Shown: piece after piece, positions 29,560-36,662 of the stretch
Numbering within the stretch: the stretch's first letter is position 1
Layout: each line of letters starts with the position of its first letter
From: Rhodopseudomonas telluris
Lineage (GTDB): Bacteria; Pseudomonadota; Alphaproteobacteria; Rhizobiales; Xanthobacteraceae
DNA: 64,000 bases
Direction: 5' to 3'
Assembly: GCF_042432815.1 (NCBI RefSeq)
Contig: NZ_JBHLWM010000004.1
Coordinates: forward strand, 299,146-363,145
The notes under the pieces: generated by a model
The model's database searches: none
What the model was told of the DNA's origin: nothing
What the model saw: the letters and a program-made list of their open reading frames with translations, nothing else
Position numbers and translations under genes: made by a program

Positions 29560-30585
29560 TCACCGCTCCGTCAGCTTCAGCTCGATGCGGCGATTGCGCT
29601 TGAAGGCGTCTTCGGTGTTGGCAGTGTCGAGCGGCTGGAATTCGGCGAAGCCGGCGGCGAGCAGGCGCTGCGCCGGGACGCCCAGCGTGATCAGATATTG
29701 CACCACCGCGATGGCGCGCGCGCTCGACAATTCCCAGTTCGACTTGAACGCGCCGAAGATCGGCCGCTTGTCGGTGTGGCCGTCGACGCGGATCACCCAC
29801 GGGATCTCCTCGGGGATCTTCTTGCCGATCTCGATCAGCGCCTGCGCGACCTTGTCGAGTTCGGCGCGGCCCTCGGGTAGCAGCACCGCCTGTCCGGTAT
29901 CGAAGAACACTTCGGACTGGAACACGAAGCGGTCACCGACGATGCGGATATCGGGGCGGTCGCCGAGGATCGCGCGCAGCCGGCCGAAGAATTCCGAGCG
30001 ATAGCGCGACAGCTCCTGCACCCGCTGCGCCAGCGCGACATTCAGCCGCTGGCCAAGATCGGCGATCCGGCCCTGGGATTCCTTGTCGCGTTTCTCGGAG
30101 GCGTCGAGCGCCTCCTCGAGCGCGGCGAGCTGGCGGCGCAGCGCCGCGATCTGCTGATTCAGCACCTCGACCTGCGCCAGCGCGCGGGCCGAAATCTGCT
30201 TCTCCGAGTCGAGCGCCTTGCCGAGTTCGCCGGCGCGGCCGGCCGCGTCGTTGCCGGCGCCGGCGAGGCCGTCATACAGGCTTTTGACGCGGTCGCGCTC
30301 GCCCTCCGCGGCGGTGAGGCCGGCGCGGACCTGCGAGAGCTGCTCCTCGAGGTTCAGCTTGCCGAGCTTTTCCAGCGACAGCAGATCGTTGAGCTGGGCG
30401 ATGCGGGCGTTCAGCTCCTGCAGCGCCTTGTCCTTGCCGGTGACCTCCTGCGACAGGAAGAACTGCACCACCAGGAACACCGACAGCAGAAACACGATGC
30501 CGAGGATCAGGGTCGACAGCGCGTCGACGAAGCCGGGCCAGTAGTTGAAGCCGGCCTCCTGACGGCGTCCGCGCGCCAGTCCCAT
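29560..30585 (-). CDS. MotB/OmpA-like protein: one N-terminal membrane helix, coiled coil, peptidoglycan-binding domain
   Basis: This is a 341-residue protein. A single helix at residues about 19-45 (GFVDALSTLILGIVFLLSVF) carries Asp21 at its start, placed like the proton-carrying Asp32 of MotB. A long coiled coil (about 50-200) follows, then an OmpA-like domain with FFDTGQAVLLPEGRAELD, VDGHTDKRPI and FKRNRRIELKL. Its ATG overlaps the stop of the MotA/ExbB-like gene by one base (TGATG). This is the layout of a stator unit (MotAB, TolQR, ZorAB-like), but no flagellar, Tol or defence partner is present. Function unknown; the pair looks like core chromosome, not an island. Confidence 0.85.
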   Translation of the reverse strand: MGLARGRRQEAGFNYWPGFVDALSTLILGIVFLLSVFLVVQFFLSQEVTGKDKALQELNARIAQLNDLLSLEKLGKLNLEEQLSQVRAGLTAAEGERDRVKSLYDGLAGAGNDAAGRAGELGKALDSEKQISARALAQVEVLNQQIAALRRQLAALEEALDASEKRDKESQGRIADLGQRLNVALAQRVQELSRYRSEFFGRLRAILGDRPDIRIVGDRFVFQSEVFFDTGQAVLLPEGRAELDKVAQALIEIGKKIPEEIPWVIRVDGHTDKRPIFGAFKSNWELSSARAIAVVQYLITLGVPAQRLLAAGFAEFQPLDTANTEDAFKRNRRIELKLTER

Positions 30586-31583
30586 CAGCTCTTCTCCCGC
30601 TGGCGCACCAGGGCGGTCAGCAGTTCCTTGATCTCGCGGTTCTGTTCACCCTGGGCGTCGGCCCATTCGCGGATCATCTGCTGCTCGTTGCGCATATGGG
30701 CGACGAGGTTCTGGATGGCGTCGGCCAGGTTGGCCATCGCCGCCGTGGTGGCGCGGTTGGCGCCGCCGTCCTCCATCGTCAGCCGCAGCCGTTCGATCGC
30801 GGTCTGCAGCTCGGCGCTGCCGGCGAGCGCGCCCTCCGGCGTGGCGCCGCGCACCGTCGAGGCCAGCCAGTCCTCGAGGTCGGTGTAGAACCGGTTCTGC
30901 GCCTGGCTCGATTGCAGGTCGAGAAAGCCGAGCACCAGCGAGCCGGCGAGGCCAAACAGCGACGACGAGAACGAGATGCCCATGCCGCCGAGCGGCGCGG
31001 CGAGGCCTTCCTTCAGCGTGTCGAACAGCGAGCCGGCGTCGCCGGTCACCTTGAGGCCGCTGATCACGCCGCCGATCGACCCGACGGTTTCGATCAGTCC
31101 CCAGAAGGTGCCGAGCAGGCCGAGAAACACCAGCAGGCCGGTCATGTAGCGCGAGATGTCGCGCGCCTCGTCGAGCCGTGTGGCGATCGAATCCAGCAGA
31201 TGCCGCATGATCTGCGGCGAGATCGAGATCCGGCCGTTGCGCTCGCCGCCCAGCATCGCCGCCATCGGCGCCAGCAGCGTCGGCCGGCGGTCGAGAGCGA
31301 GGCCGGGATCGGCGAGGCGGAAATTGTTGACCCAGGCGACCTCCGGATACAGTCGGATCACCTGGCGGAACGCCAGCACGATGCCGATCGCCAGCACCGC
31401 CAGGATCAGCGCGTTGAGCCCCGGATTGGCGAGGAACGCCGCCACCACCTGCTTGTACAGCACGACAGCGATCAGCCCGCACAGCACCAGGAAGACCAGC
31501 ATCCGCACCAGGAAGATCCGCGGCGACGACAGCTTGGTGAGTTCGATCTCCATCGCCGAGCGGGAAGAGGGGCCAGATGCCAT
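30585..31583 (-). CDS. MotA/TolQ/ExbB-like proton-channel protein
   Basis: This is a 332-residue membrane protein, starting at ATG 31583 after GGAGA. Two helices lie near the N-terminus (IFLVRMLVFLVLCGLIAVVLY and NALILAVLAIGIVLAF). A further pair around residues 160-235 (TGLLVFLGLLGTFWGLIETVG and MGISFSSSLFGLAGSLVLGF) has the LGTFWGL pattern of the MotA/ExbB family. The C-terminal 95 residues are helical and cytoplasmic. The next gene encodes the MotB-like partner, and the start-stop overlap implies equimolar, coupled synthesis. Partner energy use (H+ or Na+) cannot be told from sequence. Confidence 0.83.
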   Translation of the reverse strand: MASGPSSRSAMEIELTKLSSPRIFLVRMLVFLVLCGLIAVVLYKQVVAAFLANPGLNALILAVLAIGIVLAFRQVIRLYPEVAWVNNFRLADPGLALDRRPTLLAPMAAMLGGERNGRISISPQIMRHLLDSIATRLDEARDISRYMTGLLVFLGLLGTFWGLIETVGSIGGVISGLKVTGDAGSLFDTLKEGLAAPLGGMGISFSSSLFGLAGSLVLGFLDLQSSQAQNRFYTDLEDWLASTVRGATPEGALAGSAELQTAIERLRLTMEDGGANRATTAAMANLADAIQNLVAHMRNEQQMIREWADAQGEQNREIKELLTALVRQREKS

Positions 31584-31759
31584 CGCGCGTTCGATCTCCG
31601 GTTTGCCGGAAGCGGCTGTTTCTATCAATATGGCACAGTGCGACGCGGAAGGAAGTCTCAGCAGAGGTTTTCCGCTACTGCTCGACCGCGCGAGGCGCCG
31701 GGCCGTGTCCGTGAAACCGGACGTTTGGCGCGACCGTATGTCGGCTGCGTGGCGCGGGA

Positions 31760-32587
31760 ATGAATGGACAGCTGATGACGGTTTTGTATCTCGAAGCTCT
31801 GGTGGCGATTGCGCTTGCGCTCGGCGTGCTGATGGCGGGCGCCTGGCTGGTGCAGCAGAAGACCGGCAACTCCGGCTGGGTCGACACCATCTGGACGTTC
31901 TCGCTCGGCCTCACCGGCGCCGGCGCGGCGCTGTGGCCGGTGGAGGGTGCCTCGCCGAACGCGCGGCAATGGCTGGTGGCGGCGCTGGTGGTTGCCTGGT
32001 CGGTGCGGCTCGGTTCGCATATCGCGGCGCGCACCCGGCACATCACCGACGATCCGCGCTATGCCGCCTTCGCCAAGGATTGGGGCGCGGATGCGCCGAG
32101 GAAGATGTTCGTGTTCCTGCAGCAGCAGGCCTACGGCTCGGTGCCGCTGGTGTTCGCGATCTTCGTCGCCGCCCGCGCGCCGGCCGGCGGGTTGCGGCTG
32201 CAGGACTGGCTCGGTCTCCTGATCCTCGCGATCGGCATCGCCGGCGAGGGGCTGGCGGACTCGCAGCTCAAGGCATTCCGCGACAATCCGGCCAACAAGG
32301 GGCAGGTCTGCAACGCCGGGCTGTGGCGCTGGTCGCGGCATCCGAACTACTTCTTCCAGTGGTTCGGCTGGCTGAGCTATCCGGTGATCGCGATACCGTT
32401 CGCCGACCCGCTGTCCTATCCATGGGGCTACGCCGCGCTGCTGGCGCCGTTGTTCATGTACTGGATCCTGGTCCACGTCACCGGCATCCCGCCGCTCGAA
32501 GAGCAGATGCTCAAATCACGCGGCGAGCGCTATAAGGCGTATCAGGCGCGGACCAGCAAGTTCTTCCCGCTGCCGCCCGGAGGCTGA
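31760..32587 (+). CDS. DUF1295 membrane protein (steroid 5-alpha-reductase/ICMT-like fold)
   Basis: This is a 275-residue inner-membrane protein with six or seven helices. The family block is SRHPNYFFQWFGWLSYPVIA, with the GVCNAGLW-like segment GQVCNAGLWRW before it and ERYKAYQARTSKFFPLPP at the end. DUF1295 proteins resemble 3-oxo-5-alpha-steroid 4-dehydrogenases and isoprenylcysteine methyltransferases, and often neighbour cyclopropane-fatty-acid-synthase-like genes. That is the case here: a CFA-type methyltransferase starts 7 bases downstream. A role in modifying membrane lipids is inferred. Confidence 0.87.
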   Translation: MNGQLMTVLYLEALVAIALALGVLMAGAWLVQQKTGNSGWVDTIWTFSLGLTGAGAALWPVEGASPNARQWLVAALVVAWSVRLGSHIAARTRHITDDPRYAAFAKDWGADAPRKMFVFLQQQAYGSVPLVFAIFVAARAPAGGLRLQDWLGLLILAIGIAGEGLADSQLKAFRDNPANKGQVCNAGLWRWSRHPNYFFQWFGWLSYPVIAIPFADPLSYPWGYAALLAPLFMYWILVHVTGIPPLEEQMLKSRGERYKAYQARTSKFFPLPPGG

Positions 32588-32594
32588 CCGGACT

Positions 32595-33620
32595 ATGAGT
32601 TTCGTTTCCTCGATCATCGGCGTCGCCGAGCGCGTGCCGCTGCCGGATGCGGTGATCCGCGCCGGCATCAACCGTCTGTGTGCCCGCACCGCCGCCAGGC
32701 TGGCGCAGGGCAACGAGGCCGCCGACGCCGCCTTCGCCCGCGAGATGGCGTCGCGCGCGGTCGCCGAACACACCGACGCGGCCAACGCCCAGCACTACGA
32801 GGTGCCGGCCGCGTTCTTCGGCAAGGTGCTGGGGCCGAACCGCAAGTACTCGTCGTGCTTCTATCGCGAGGCCGACACCACGCTGGCGCAGGCCGAAGAC
32901 GAAGCGCTGCGGATCACCATGGAGCACGCCGATCTGCGCGACGGCCAGTCGATTCTCGAACTCGGCTGCGGCTGGGGTTCGCTGTCGCTGGCGATGGCGC
33001 GCCACCTGCCGAGTTCGCGCATCGTGGCGGTGTCGAACTCGGCCTCGCAACGGCACTACATCGAGAGCGAGGCCGCGGCGCGCGGGCTGCTCAATCTGCG
33101 GGTCATCACCTGCGACATGAACGCGTTCGAGCCGCACGAGAAGTTCGATCGCATCGTCTCGGTCGAGATGTTCGAGCACATGATGAACTGGCGCAAGCTG
33201 CTCGGCTGGATCCGCGGCTGGCTCAATCCGGGCGGGCTGTTCTTCATGCACATCTTCACGCATCGCAGCGGCGCCTATCTGTTCGATCGCGCCGACCGCG
33301 CCGACTGGATCGCGCAGCACTTCTTCACCGGCGGCGTAATGCCGAGCCACAAGCTGATCCGGCAGTACGGCGATCTGTTCAGCATCGATGAGCAGTGGCG
33401 CTGGAGCGGGCGGCACTATCAGCGGACCGCCGAGGACTGGCTGACGAATTTCGACAAGCACGAGACCGAGATCGAAACCATCCTGCGTCCGGTCTATGGC
33501 GACGACACCGCGCTGTGGATGCGGCGCTGGCGCTGGTTCTTCCTCGCGACCTCGGGCTTATTCGGCTACGCCGATGGCGACGAATGGGGCGTCAGTCACT
33601 ACCGGCTGAAGCCGGTCTAG
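32595..33620 (+). CDS. SAM-dependent methyltransferase, cyclopropane-fatty-acid-synthase-like
   Basis: This is a 341-residue cytoplasmic or membrane-associated methyltransferase. The AdoMet site is ILELGCGWGSLSLAMA; family blocks are HYEVPAAFFGKVLGPNRKYSS (compare CFA synthase HYDxxNxFY...YS), SNSASQRHYIE, FDRIVSVEMFEHM and GLFFMHIFTHR. The sequence is nearer the short coclaurine-methyltransferase-like branch than classical CFA synthase, so the methyl acceptor is uncertain. The start follows GGAGGCTGACCGGACT. It forms an operon with the DUF1295 gene. Confidence 0.87.
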   Translation: MSFVSSIIGVAERVPLPDAVIRAGINRLCARTAARLAQGNEAADAAFAREMASRAVAEHTDAANAQHYEVPAAFFGKVLGPNRKYSSCFYREADTTLAQAEDEALRITMEHADLRDGQSILELGCGWGSLSLAMARHLPSSRIVAVSNSASQRHYIESEAAARGLLNLRVITCDMNAFEPHEKFDRIVSVEMFEHMMNWRKLLGWIRGWLNPGGLFFMHIFTHRSGAYLFDRADRADWIAQHFFTGGVMPSHKLIRQYGDLFSIDEQWRWSGRHYQRTAEDWLTNFDKHETEIETILRPVYGDDTALWMRRWRWFFLATSGLFGYADGDEWGVSHYRLKPV

Positions 33621-33777
33621 ATGATCGCCACATCCCTCGTGCGATGTTGTGACGCGGCGTGATGGTCACGAGCTGTTGAAGTTCAATGCAGCGTTGCCAC
33701 GGCGCGGAAAATCGATTAATAATCAACTAACTACATCATCTGTTAGATCCGGATCGGGCCGTTGCGGCCGGTTGGAA

Positions 33778-33791
33778 TTGATCCGGCGCAA
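33778..33791. promoter_or_regulatory. FixK/FNR-like box upstream of the small membrane genes
   Basis: TTGATCCGGCGCAA fits TTG(A/C)-N6-(T/G)CAA and differs by one base from the box upstream of ubiT (TTGATCAGGCGCAA at 38248). It is centred about 65 bases before the GTG start at 33850, leaving room for a class II promoter start near 33825. Confidence 0.6.
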
Positions 33792-33849
33792 TGCAGCCAG
33801 AGGTACCCACGTCTAGGTTTCCGGCTCAACAACGGCAGGAGATTGTAGC

Positions 33850-34050
33850 GTGTATCTGGATTCGCTTGGTTCGCTTGTGTTGTTTCTGGCCTGTGCCGTC
33901 GCACCCGCGTTGATCGCGTATCTGGTTCTCGACGACATTCGTCAGCGGTTATTCCGGCGTGCGCAGTTGCGGCAGCCGGAGCCCGTCGTGCGGGCGCCCG
34001 TGCCGGTGCAGGCGCGTCGGTCCGGTTGGTTCGCCTGGGCGAATTCCTGA
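33850..34050 (+). CDS. Small membrane protein, 66 residues, unknown function
   Basis: This is a GTG-started gene with a good SD (AGGAG) ten bases upstream. Residues 1-27 form one membrane helix (LGSLVLFLACAVAPALIAYLV). A basic stretch (RQRLFRRAQLRQPEP) and a Pro/Arg-rich tail ending SGWFAWANS follow. I do not recognise it. The FixK-like box upstream suggests induction under low oxygen. A second small membrane protein follows and a strong terminator closes the unit. Confidence 0.55.
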   Translation: MYLDSLGSLVLFLACAVAPALIAYLVLDDIRQRLFRRAQLRQPEPVVRAPVPVQARRSGWFAWANS

Positions 34051-34126
34051 CCTTCGATGAAACGCGGCGCACCCGCCGCGAGTGATCCGGGTGCAGTTCA
34101 TCAACCACGACAGTGAGGGTGAAGCC

Positions 34127-34321
34127 TTGACCATTGTTGCATTGATCGCCGCGATCTACGTGCTGGTCGGCCTGATCGGCCTCGTCGCGCTGGTGTATGG
34201 CGGACGCGAGATGGTGTCCGAGACCGCGCGCTGGAAGCGGTTCGACGAGGCGCACTACTGGGACGCCGCCGCAGAAGACTGGCGGCCCCATGAGCATCTC
34301 GCCGCGGGACAGATGCGCTGA
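34127..34321 (+). CDS. Small membrane protein, 64 residues, unknown function
   Basis: The proposed TTG start at 34127 follows GAGGGTGAAGCC. A longer frame from GTG 34082 is possible but has no SD. One membrane helix (TIVALIAAIYVLVGLIGLVALVYGG) is followed by a charged segment rich in aromatic residues (ARWKRFDEAHYWDAAAEDWRP). The helix, good SD and terminator at 34379 support a real gene. It may work with the small membrane protein encoded 76 bases upstream. Confidence 0.5.
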   Translation: MTIVALIAAIYVLVGLIGLVALVYGGREMVSETARWKRFDEAHYWDAAAEDWRPHEHLAAGQMR

Positions 34322-34378
34322 GGCAGCGCATCCAGGAATCCGTCCTGGTTCTGTTCGATCTGCCCTGTTCAAGACCTG

Positions 34379-34412
34379 CCGGCATCCACCCTTCGGGTGG
34401 GTGCCGGTTTTT
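34379..34412 (+). terminator. Strong intrinsic terminator
   Basis: A 13-bp stem (34379-34391 with 34395-34407, one G-U pair) around a TTC loop is followed by TTTTT. It ends the small-membrane-protein transcript. The stop codon of the convergent XRE gene lies at its edge. Confidence 0.85.
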
Positions 34413-34627
34413 CATTCGGCGCGATCGGCGACGAACTCCAGAATATCGCCGGGCTGACAGTCGAGCGCCGCGCAGATCCGCTCCAGCGTGTCGAAGCGGA
34501 TGCCTTTGACCTTGCCGGACTTCAGCAGCGAGACGTTCTGCTCGGTGATGCCGATGCGCTCGGCGAGTTCCTTCGAGCGCATCTTGCGCCGCGCCAGCAT
34601 CACGTCGAGATTGACCACGATCGCCAT
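34412..34627 (-). CDS. XRE/Cro-type small HTH regulator
   Basis: This 71-residue DNA-binding protein is little more than one HTH: RRKMRSKELAERIGITEQNVSLLKSGKVKGIRFDTLERICAALDCQPGDILEF, the YozG/HTH_26 subgroup. It follows the DUF2975 gene by three bases. DUF2975 plus XRE pairs are common and thought to form a membrane-regulator couple, with the DNA-binding protein repressing the unit. The perfect palindrome at 35236-35258 is its likely operator. Confidence 0.9.
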   Translation of the reverse strand: MAIVVNLDVMLARRKMRSKELAERIGITEQNVSLLKSGKVKGIRFDTLERICAALDCQPGDILEFVADRAE

Positions 34628-34630
34628 CGA

Positions 34631-35206
34631 CTACACGAAGCTCGCATTCTCGTCGGCGAGCCGCGTCGCCTCGCGCATTACCGCGGCGACCGCGATCAGC
34701 ACGCCGCCGACGATCACCGAGACGTAGTCGTTGCTCGAGAAGGTCAGCACCAGCATCCGCTGGCCTGCCGGATTACTCAGGGACAGCGCCAACGCGAGGG
34801 CGGTCGCCGTGACGGGACCGAGCAGGCCCTGCGCCAGCACCGCGATGCCGAAGCGCTGCAGGTGGCTTGCGGCCGTGGCGGTGAACACGTGGCCGCGAGC
34901 GAATTCACCGAACAGAGTCCGCACATTGATCAGCCCCCACAGCATCACCGCGACCGGCACCGCGATGATGATCGCCGCCAGCGCCTGATTGCCGGCGTCG
35001 AGCGGCAGCCGCGCGCCGATCTCGCCGAGTTTCGTCAGCAAAACATTGCGGGTCCAGCTCGGCACCACGAAGGCGGCGCCGACCAGCCCCACGATCAGCA
35101 CGATCCCAATGGTCGTCACCCATTGCATCGCCCTCGACAGCCGCACGAGCTTCGCCGCGGCCGGACCAGCCAGTCCAGTTGGAGGGCTCGACAGTCCTGC
35201 TTGCAT
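34631..35206 (-). CDS. DUF2975 family membrane protein
   Basis: This is a 191-residue membrane protein with four helices (WVTTIGIVLIVGLVGAAFVV; ALAAIIIAVPVAVMLWGLIN; GIAVLAQGLLGPVTATALALA; DYVSVIVGGVLIAVAAVM). LFGEFARGHVFTATAASHLQRFG between helices two and three matches DUF2975. It is always or nearly always encoded next to a YozG-like HTH gene, as here. Its role may be to sequester the regulator at the membrane; this is inference. Confidence 0.87.
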   Translation of the reverse strand: MQAGLSSPPTGLAGPAAAKLVRLSRAMQWVTTIGIVLIVGLVGAAFVVPSWTRNVLLTKLGEIGARLPLDAGNQALAAIIIAVPVAVMLWGLINVRTLFGEFARGHVFTATAASHLQRFGIAVLAQGLLGPVTATALALALSLSNPAGQRMLVLTFSSNDYVSVIVGGVLIAVAAVMREATRLADENASFV

Positions 35207-35235
35207 TGGGGAGCTCCATCATCTATTTCGAGATG

Positions 35236-35258
35236 AAATTATCGTAGAACGATAATTT
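35236..35258. promoter_or_regulatory. Operator palindrome of the DUF2975/XRE unit
   Basis: AAATTATCGT and ACGATAATTT are perfect 10-bp arms around AGA, in an AT-rich patch 29 bases before the DUF2975 start and 17 bases before the divergent lipoprotein gene. This is the most perfect operator-like dyad in the window. Confidence 0.8.
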
Positions 35259-35275
35259 ATCATCGTCAAGATTGG

Positions 35276-35863
35276 ATGAGAGTGATGCGCTTCCCGGTTT
35301 CGTTCAAACTCGCCGCCGCCGCTCTGGCGCTCGGCGTTCTGACTGCCTGCAGCTCGGTTCCGGTGACGTCGATGGTCAAGCTGGCCCGCACCGATCTGGC
35401 CGCGACCGATCCGGCGGCGTTGCGGATCGCCGTGCGGCTGCCGCAGGGCCTGCGGCCGCGCCGCGTCACGCTGCGGGTCACCGTGGCGGTCGGCGCCGAC
35501 AAGCGCGAGCAGGCGTTCGTGCTGGCCGATCTCGACGATCCCGGAGAACTGCTGTCGCTGGCCGGCGAAGTGACCAACGACAGCATGATCTACGCCTTCC
35601 GTATCGCGCCGGCCGATGTGCCGCGGCTGCTCGCCGTGCGCGACGAGATGGCCGCCCATAAGGCGAAGGGCGAACGCGGCTCGCTCACGATCGGCGTCGG
35701 CGCCGAAGCCTGCCGCCTCGGTGCGTTGCCGGCCAAAACGCTGATCACGACCTATCTCAAGACCGAGCGCACCGGCGATTTCTTCCCGCTGACGCGCGAC
35801 GTCGATCTGCGCAAGGACGTGCCGAAGGAAGCCGCGCCCGAACGGATTCCGCTGTGCGGGTGA
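35276..35863 (+). CDS. Lipoprotein, unknown function
   Basis: This 195-residue protein has a lipoprotein signal: MRVMRFPVSFKLAAAALALG then VLTACSS, with Cys25 in the lipobox LTAC. ATG 35285 is an alternative start. The mature part has no motif I recognise; it looks like a single mixed alpha/beta domain ending PERIPLCG, with two other cysteines. It is divergent from the DUF2975/XRE unit and shares the operator region, so the XRE protein may also control it. Confidence 0.75.
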   Translation: MRVMRFPVSFKLAAAALALGVLTACSSVPVTSMVKLARTDLAATDPAALRIAVRLPQGLRPRRVTLRVTVAVGADKREQAFVLADLDDPGELLSLAGEVTNDSMIYAFRIAPADVPRLLAVRDEMAAHKAKGERGSLTIGVGAEACRLGALPAKTLITTYLKTERTGDFFPLTRDVDLRKDVPKEAAPERIPLCG

Positions 35864-35900
35864 GATTCCCTGAAATGAGCCGCAAGACTGACGCTGCCGC

Positions 35901-36019
35901 CGTCATTGCGAGCGAAGCGAAGCAATCCAGCGCTCCGTGCACTGAGCTGGATTGCGTCGTCGCGGAGCCTGTGCTCGGACGGCGCGAAGCGCCGATCCGG
36001 GTGCTCCTCGCAATGGCGG
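35901..36019. repeat. Palindromic repeat of the GTCATTGCGAGCGAAGCGAAG type
   Basis: The left arm begins CGTCATTGCGAGCGAAGCG and AAGCAATCCAG. The right arm has CTGGATTGCGTCGTCGC and ends TGCTCCTCGCAATGGCGG. Between the right-arm halves is an extra GC-rich hairpin (GGCGC-GAA-GCGCC). Repeats of this type occur in many proteobacteria. It lies between the convergent lipoprotein gene and ubiX. Confidence 0.8.
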
Positions 36020-36059
36020 CTGATAGTCTGTGTTCGGCGCTGTCTGCTGCCCGAGTTAT

Positions 36060-36662
36060 TTAGCTCTTCGGGCAGGTCGGCGGCGTGTCGTCCGACCATT
36101 CCGGCGCGGCGAGGTCGAGGTCGTCGAGGCCGAGCAGGCCGATGGCGCGGAGCGCGATGTGGTCGATCATCTCGCTGATCGAGCGCGGCCGCTGATAGAA
36201 TGCCGGCGAGATCGGCGCCACGATGCCGCCGATTTCGGTCACCTGCGCCATGCTGCGGAGGTGCCCCAGATGCAGCGGCGTCTCGCGCAGCATCAGCACC
36301 AGGCGCCGTCGCTCCTTCAACTGCACGTCGGCGGCGCGGACCAGCAGATTGTCGAGATTGCCCGTGGCGATCGCCGACAATGTGCGGATGGAGCACGGCG
36401 CCACGATCATGCCGGCGGTGCGGAACGAGCCCGAGGCGATGCTGGCACCGACGTCGTTGAAGTCGTGATAGCGGTCGACAATCTCGATCGTGTGCGCCAG
36501 TGCGTGGGCGCCGACCTCGTAGGCGATGGTACGTTCCGCCGCCGCCGACACCACGAGATGGATCTCGCAGTCGGTGGTGGCGAGCAATTCGACGATGCGC
36601 AGGCCGACCGCGGCGCCGGACGCGCCGCTGATGCCGACGACGATGCGGCGCGGCGCGCTCAT
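36060..36662 (-). CDS. ubiX: UbiX, prenyl-FMN synthase (flavin prenyltransferase)
   Basis: This is a 200-residue flavoprotein that makes prenylated FMN, the cofactor of UbiD. It starts RRIVVGISGASGAAVGLRIVELL (FMN phosphate site), with MIVAPCSIRTLSAIATGNLDNLLVRAADVQLKERRRLVLMLRETPL, the family core, and PISPAFYQRP. The start overlaps the end of ubiD (ATGA), so the cofactor maker and user are translationally coupled. Confidence 0.95.
   Translation of the reverse strand: MSAPRRIVVGISGASGAAVGLRIVELLATTDCEIHLVVSAAAERTIAYEVGAHALAHTIEIVDRYHDFNDVGASIASGSFRTAGMIVAPCSIRTLSAIATGNLDNLLVRAADVQLKERRRLVLMLRETPLHLGHLRSMAQVTEIGGIVAPISPAFYQRPRSISEMIDHIALRAIGLLGLDDLDLAAPEWSDDTPPTCPKS

Noticed and set aside
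29560..31583. Zorya anti-phage system
   Set aside because: The MotA/MotB-like pair recalls ZorAB, but no ZorC/ZorD/ZorE-type gene is nearby and the context is core chromosome.
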